Below, piece after piece: positions 5,134 through 7,040 of a DNA stretch of 7,040 nucleotides. This stretch comes from Planctomycetaceae bacterium (GTDB lineage: Bacteria > Planctomycetota > Planctomycetia > Pirellulales > Thermoguttaceae), in NCBI GenBank assembly GCA_031288765.1, contig JAITQV010000720.1:1-7040 (forward strand), given 5' to 3'. The notes under the pieces were generated by a model, which made no database searches, had not been told where the DNA came from, and was given only the letters and a program-made list of their open reading frames with translations. Made by a program: the position numbers and the translations under genes. The number at the start of each line of letters is the position of its first letter. Positions within the stretch are counted from its first letter, which is position 1.

Positions 5134-6291
5134 ATGAAAATTACCTTTTATCGTGGATTTACACTGGTCGAACTTTTGGTTGTTATTGCTATCATCGCAG
5201 TACTGATTGCGTTACTGCTTCCGGCAATTCAAGCGGCACGTGAATCTGCACGGCGTATGCAGTGTTCGAACAATTTGAAACAAATCGGTTTGGCATCGCA
5301 CAATTATAACGATGTTAAAAAAGCATTTCCGGCGTTGAATGGTTTGATTCATTTTCCGGACGGTTTGAACGCACCCTATTACAGTATTTTCTTTCACCTT
5401 CTGCCCTATTATGAAGGACAAAGCCGGTATGACGGTATTGTCGGCAGTTCGGTTAGAATTGGAGCCGCGTCTGCTAATATTAACCTGCAAGGGGTTATTC
5501 CGACTTTGTTGTGTCCGTCGGAACCTGATGGTCGTTTACCGGGGTTAGCAATCAGCAGTACCCCCCAAACCGCCCGAAGTAATATTGTTGCGTGTATTGG
5601 AGATTATCTTTGTCGAAATAATCATCCGAATATTGCCGCAACATCAAACGCATTTGGTGTTGCCCGTGCTCCTTTTCACACGAGCCGTGATTCCACTGAT
5701 GGCGATACGACTATGATTCCTGTTTGGAAAACTACTGCGGAATTTCACGATGGTTTAAGTAATACAATGGCGTTTAGCGAAACAATTATTTCTGCACCGG
5801 AACCAACCCTTGATCCGCGTCGTTTTGTTGTTGGACAATCATGTGCAGCACCTTCACCGGCAAGTGATACTATTGCTCCTTTTTCAAAAAGTCCGCAAAC
5901 ATTGATTGATGCCGTATTGGATACTGCGGATCGTTCCCAACTTCGTCAATCGGTTGTTACAGCAACGCAGGGTAATGTTTTTCGCGGGCATAATTTTGCA
6001 CGAGGTTTTCCTGCTCGTGTTGGTTTTTGCGCGGCAGTTCCGCCTAATTCACCTTCATTTAATAATCGTAATAATGCGACAGACCCTGAACGAGGTTGGG
6101 GTGGATTTTCCGCTTCAAGTTATCATGTAGGCGGAGTCAATGTTGTATTATTCGACGGAAGTTTACGTTTTATTTCCGACAGTATTAATCATGGAGATTT
6201 AACGCTTACTGTTGTTCGTCCTGGTCCAAGTCCTTATGGAGTTTGGGGAGCATTGGCAACTGCTTCCGGTAAAGATTCCATTTCGTTTTAA
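5134..6291 (+). CDS. DUF1559 pseudopilin-like protein (second copy), intact
   Basis: A 385-residue protein with the full DUF1559 layout. It has a short leader MKITFYRG and a Gly8-Phe9 prepilin peptidase site, with the conserved Glu13 at mature position +5 (FTLVE). A hydrophobic helix spans about 9-30, followed by the motif ARESARRMQCSNNLKQIGLA (36-55). A long variable middle has two or more extracellular-type segments, including LLCPSEPDG and DGLSNTMAFSE. The C-terminal H331-X9-D341-G342 motif is followed by YGVWGAL. The protein is probably exported, anchored by its N-terminal helix and processed by a prepilin peptidase. The start is ATG 5134 with a strong Shine-Dalgarno sequence. It sits between the two lipoprotein genes in one co-directional cluster and is a paralogue of the gene at 3490-4584, close at the ends and divergent in the middle. 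Confidence 0.95.
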   Translation: MKITFYRGFTLVELLVVIAIIAVLIALLLPAIQAARESARRMQCSNNLKQIGLASHNYNDVKKAFPALNGLIHFPDGLNAPYYSIFFHLLPYYEGQSRYDGIVGSSVRIGAASANINLQGVIPTLLCPSEPDGRLPGLAISSTPQTARSNIVACIGDYLCRNNHPNIAATSNAFGVARAPFHTSRDSTDGDTTMIPVWKTTAEFHDGLSNTMAFSETIISAPEPTLDPRRFVVGQSCAAPSPASDTIAPFSKSPQTLIDAVLDTADRSQLRQSVVTATQGNVFRGHNFARGFPARVGFCAAVPPNSPSFNNRNNATDPERGWGGFSASSYHVGGVNVVLFDGSLRFISDSINHGDLTLTVVRPGPSPYGVWGALATASGKDSISF

Positions 6292-6349
6292 GAAATACAA
6301 ATTCAAGCTAAACCGTATAGTAGAAAATGTTTCAATTTTAACAATTTTG

Positions 6350-6361
6350 AAAAAAAAAAAA
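6350..6361 (+). repeat. Run of twelve A directly before the second lipoprotein start
   Basis: Twelve consecutive A occupy 6350-6361, then one T, then ATG 6363. There is no Shine-Dalgarno sequence. A-rich leaders can aid ribosome loading without one, and the run could vary in length by slippage; both are inferences. Confidence 0.6.
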
Positions 6362-6362
6362 T

Positions 6363-6884
6363 ATGAATTCTAATTTAAGTCGTTTTGTTTTATTGATTTT
6401 TTGTTCGATTTTTCTGTGTTCAATGGGTTGTCATAAAGGACGGCAAGTTCCTACTGATCTTCCGAAACTTTATCGTTGCGTGATTCATTTGACTCAAGAA
6501 AATCAGCCGGTTCCTGACGCTGTAATTTCACTCCGATCTGTGAATTCCGGTGATAAACAATGGGCAATTGGCGGTTCCACTAACGAAACCGGTAAAGCCG
6601 AAATTTTTACGGAAACTTATTTCAAGGGAGTTCCTTCCGGAGAATATAAGGTTGTTGTCTCAAAAACGGAAATAATTATTCCGCCAACACCAGCCGTTTT
6701 ACCGGAAAATGAGGAAGAACGAACAAAAATCCTTAATCGAATTGAAGCAGAAACCAAAGAATACAGTGTTGTTGCCTCCGAATTTTCCGATGTTAAAACA
6801 ACACCATTAAAGATTAATGTACAAGAAAAAGAAACCGAAATTTCATTTGAACTTGGAGCGAAGGTAACAAAATCGATTCGCTAA
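6363..6884 (+). CDS. Small transthyretin-like lipoprotein (second copy)
   Basis: A 173-residue secreted protein and paralogue of the gene at 4624-5091. Residues 1-22 are a hydrophobic export signal ending at C23 (LCSMGC, weak lipobox). The mature part shows the same order of motifs: LPKLYRC (33-39), QPVPDAVISL (48-57), GSTNETGKAEI (71-81), FKGVPSGEYKVVVSK (87-101) and TEIIIPP (102-108). This fits a transthyretin-like beta-sandwich. A charged insert at about 114-140 (ENEEERTK...EAETKEY) is longer than in the first copy. The gene starts at ATG 6363 after a 71-nt gap and a run of A, without a Shine-Dalgarno sequence, so its translation may differ from that of the other three genes in the cluster. 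It is the last gene before the palindrome at 6902-6939. Function beyond envelope location unknown. Confidence 0.8.
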   Translation: MNSNLSRFVLLIFCSIFLCSMGCHKGRQVPTDLPKLYRCVIHLTQENQPVPDAVISLRSVNSGDKQWAIGGSTNETGKAEIFTETYFKGVPSGEYKVVVSKTEIIIPPTPAVLPENEEERTKILNRIEAETKEYSVVASEFSDVKTTPLKINVQEKETEISFELGAKVTKSIR

Positions 6885-6901
6885 TTCCATTTTCATTGAT
6901 T

Positions 6902-6939
6902 CCAGCATATTTCACGGGTTAAGCCGTGAAATATGCTGG
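6902..6939. terminator. Perfect 16-bp palindrome; terminator-like or protein-binding dyad
   Basis: CCAGCATATTTCACGG (6902-6917) and its exact complement (6924-6939) flank a 6-base loop. It begins 17 nt after the last lipoprotein stop, where a terminator is expected, but no T-run follows on either strand. It may work as an mRNA 3' stabiliser or terminator for the DUF1559 cluster. Its centre (6920.5) also lies about 115 bp upstream of the predicted sigma-54 transcription start, so an activator-binding role is an alternative. Confidence 0.7.
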
Positions 6940-6965
6940 TTGACCGTGATATTTAACGGTTCAAC
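6939..6965. promoter_or_regulatory. Second dyad, possible activator site
   Basis: GTTGACCGT (6939-6947) pairs with ACGGTTCAAC (6956-6965) with one bulged base. It repeats the motif GGTTRA-CCGTGAWAT found in the right half of the 6902-6939 palindrome. The centres of the two dyads are about 31.5 bp apart, close to three DNA turns. Confidence 0.4.
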
Positions 6966-7009
6966 GAAGAAATTCTTTAAAATACGGGGATTTTGACGGA
7001 AAATTGAAT

Positions 7010-7025
7010 TGGCATGGTTCTTGCA
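7010..7025 (+). promoter_or_regulatory. Sigma-54 (RpoN) promoter, -24/-12
   Basis: TGGCATGGTTCTTGCA at 7010-7025 matches the sigma-54 consensus TGGCAC-N5-TTGCW with one difference (T for C at 7015). The invariant GG (7011-7012) and GC (7023-7024) have exactly ten bases between them. Transcription would start near 7036, reading to the right into a gene outside the window. Such promoters need an AAA+ enhancer-binding activator bound upstream. Confidence 0.7.
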
Positions 7026-7040
7026 TTTTAATAGCCCAAA

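Overview
The window most likely comes from a planctomycete. It carries two DUF1559 (H-X9-DG type) pseudopilin-like proteins, each followed by a small secreted lipoprotein-like protein, and a soluble Hanks-type kinase with the 'helical N-terminus + kinase' layout common in that phylum. Base composition is low in GC for the group and non-coding DNA is very AT-rich. That fits one of the AT-leaning planctomycete lineages, such as gut-associated or host-associated ones, but this placement is an inference. All genes lie on the + strand.

Layout. 1-224: the end of a small charged coiled-coil protein, probably cut by the window edge. 311-1576: Ser/Thr protein kinase starting at GTG. 1610-2731: ispG (MEP-pathway isoprenoid synthesis), 33 nt behind the kinase and probably co-transcribed with it. 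2732-3489: a 758-nt gene-free stretch. Its first part is AT-rich and holds small palindromes about 50 nt apart. Its second part (3134-3426) is a dense run of stem-loops, the best with a 13-bp outer stem at 3194-3252. 3490-6884: two successive modules, each a DUF1559 protein followed by a small transthyretin-like lipoprotein (3490-4584 + 4624-5091, then 5134-6291 + 6363-6884). The modules are paralogous. 6885-7040: a perfect 16-bp palindrome, a second dyad, and a near-consensus sigma-54 promoter (-24/-12) at 7010-7025 that points out of the window to an unseen downstream gene.

How the genes work together. IspG feeds isoprenoid precursor synthesis; the kinase beside it has all catalytic residues but no visible sensor domain. 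The DUF1559 and lipoprotein pairs look like envelope or secretion-associated surface proteins made from one transcript.

Most notable points: (1) the first DUF1559 gene has a good ribosome binding site but no usable start codon, and re-inserting one G would restore an ATG exactly where its paralogue has one; (2) the stem-loop run in front of that gene; (3) the sigma-54 promoter with two dyads about 84 and 115 bp upstream of its expected transcription start, the usual distance for enhancer-binding activator sites. I found no complete defence system, CRISPR array, tRNA, rRNA or transposase.
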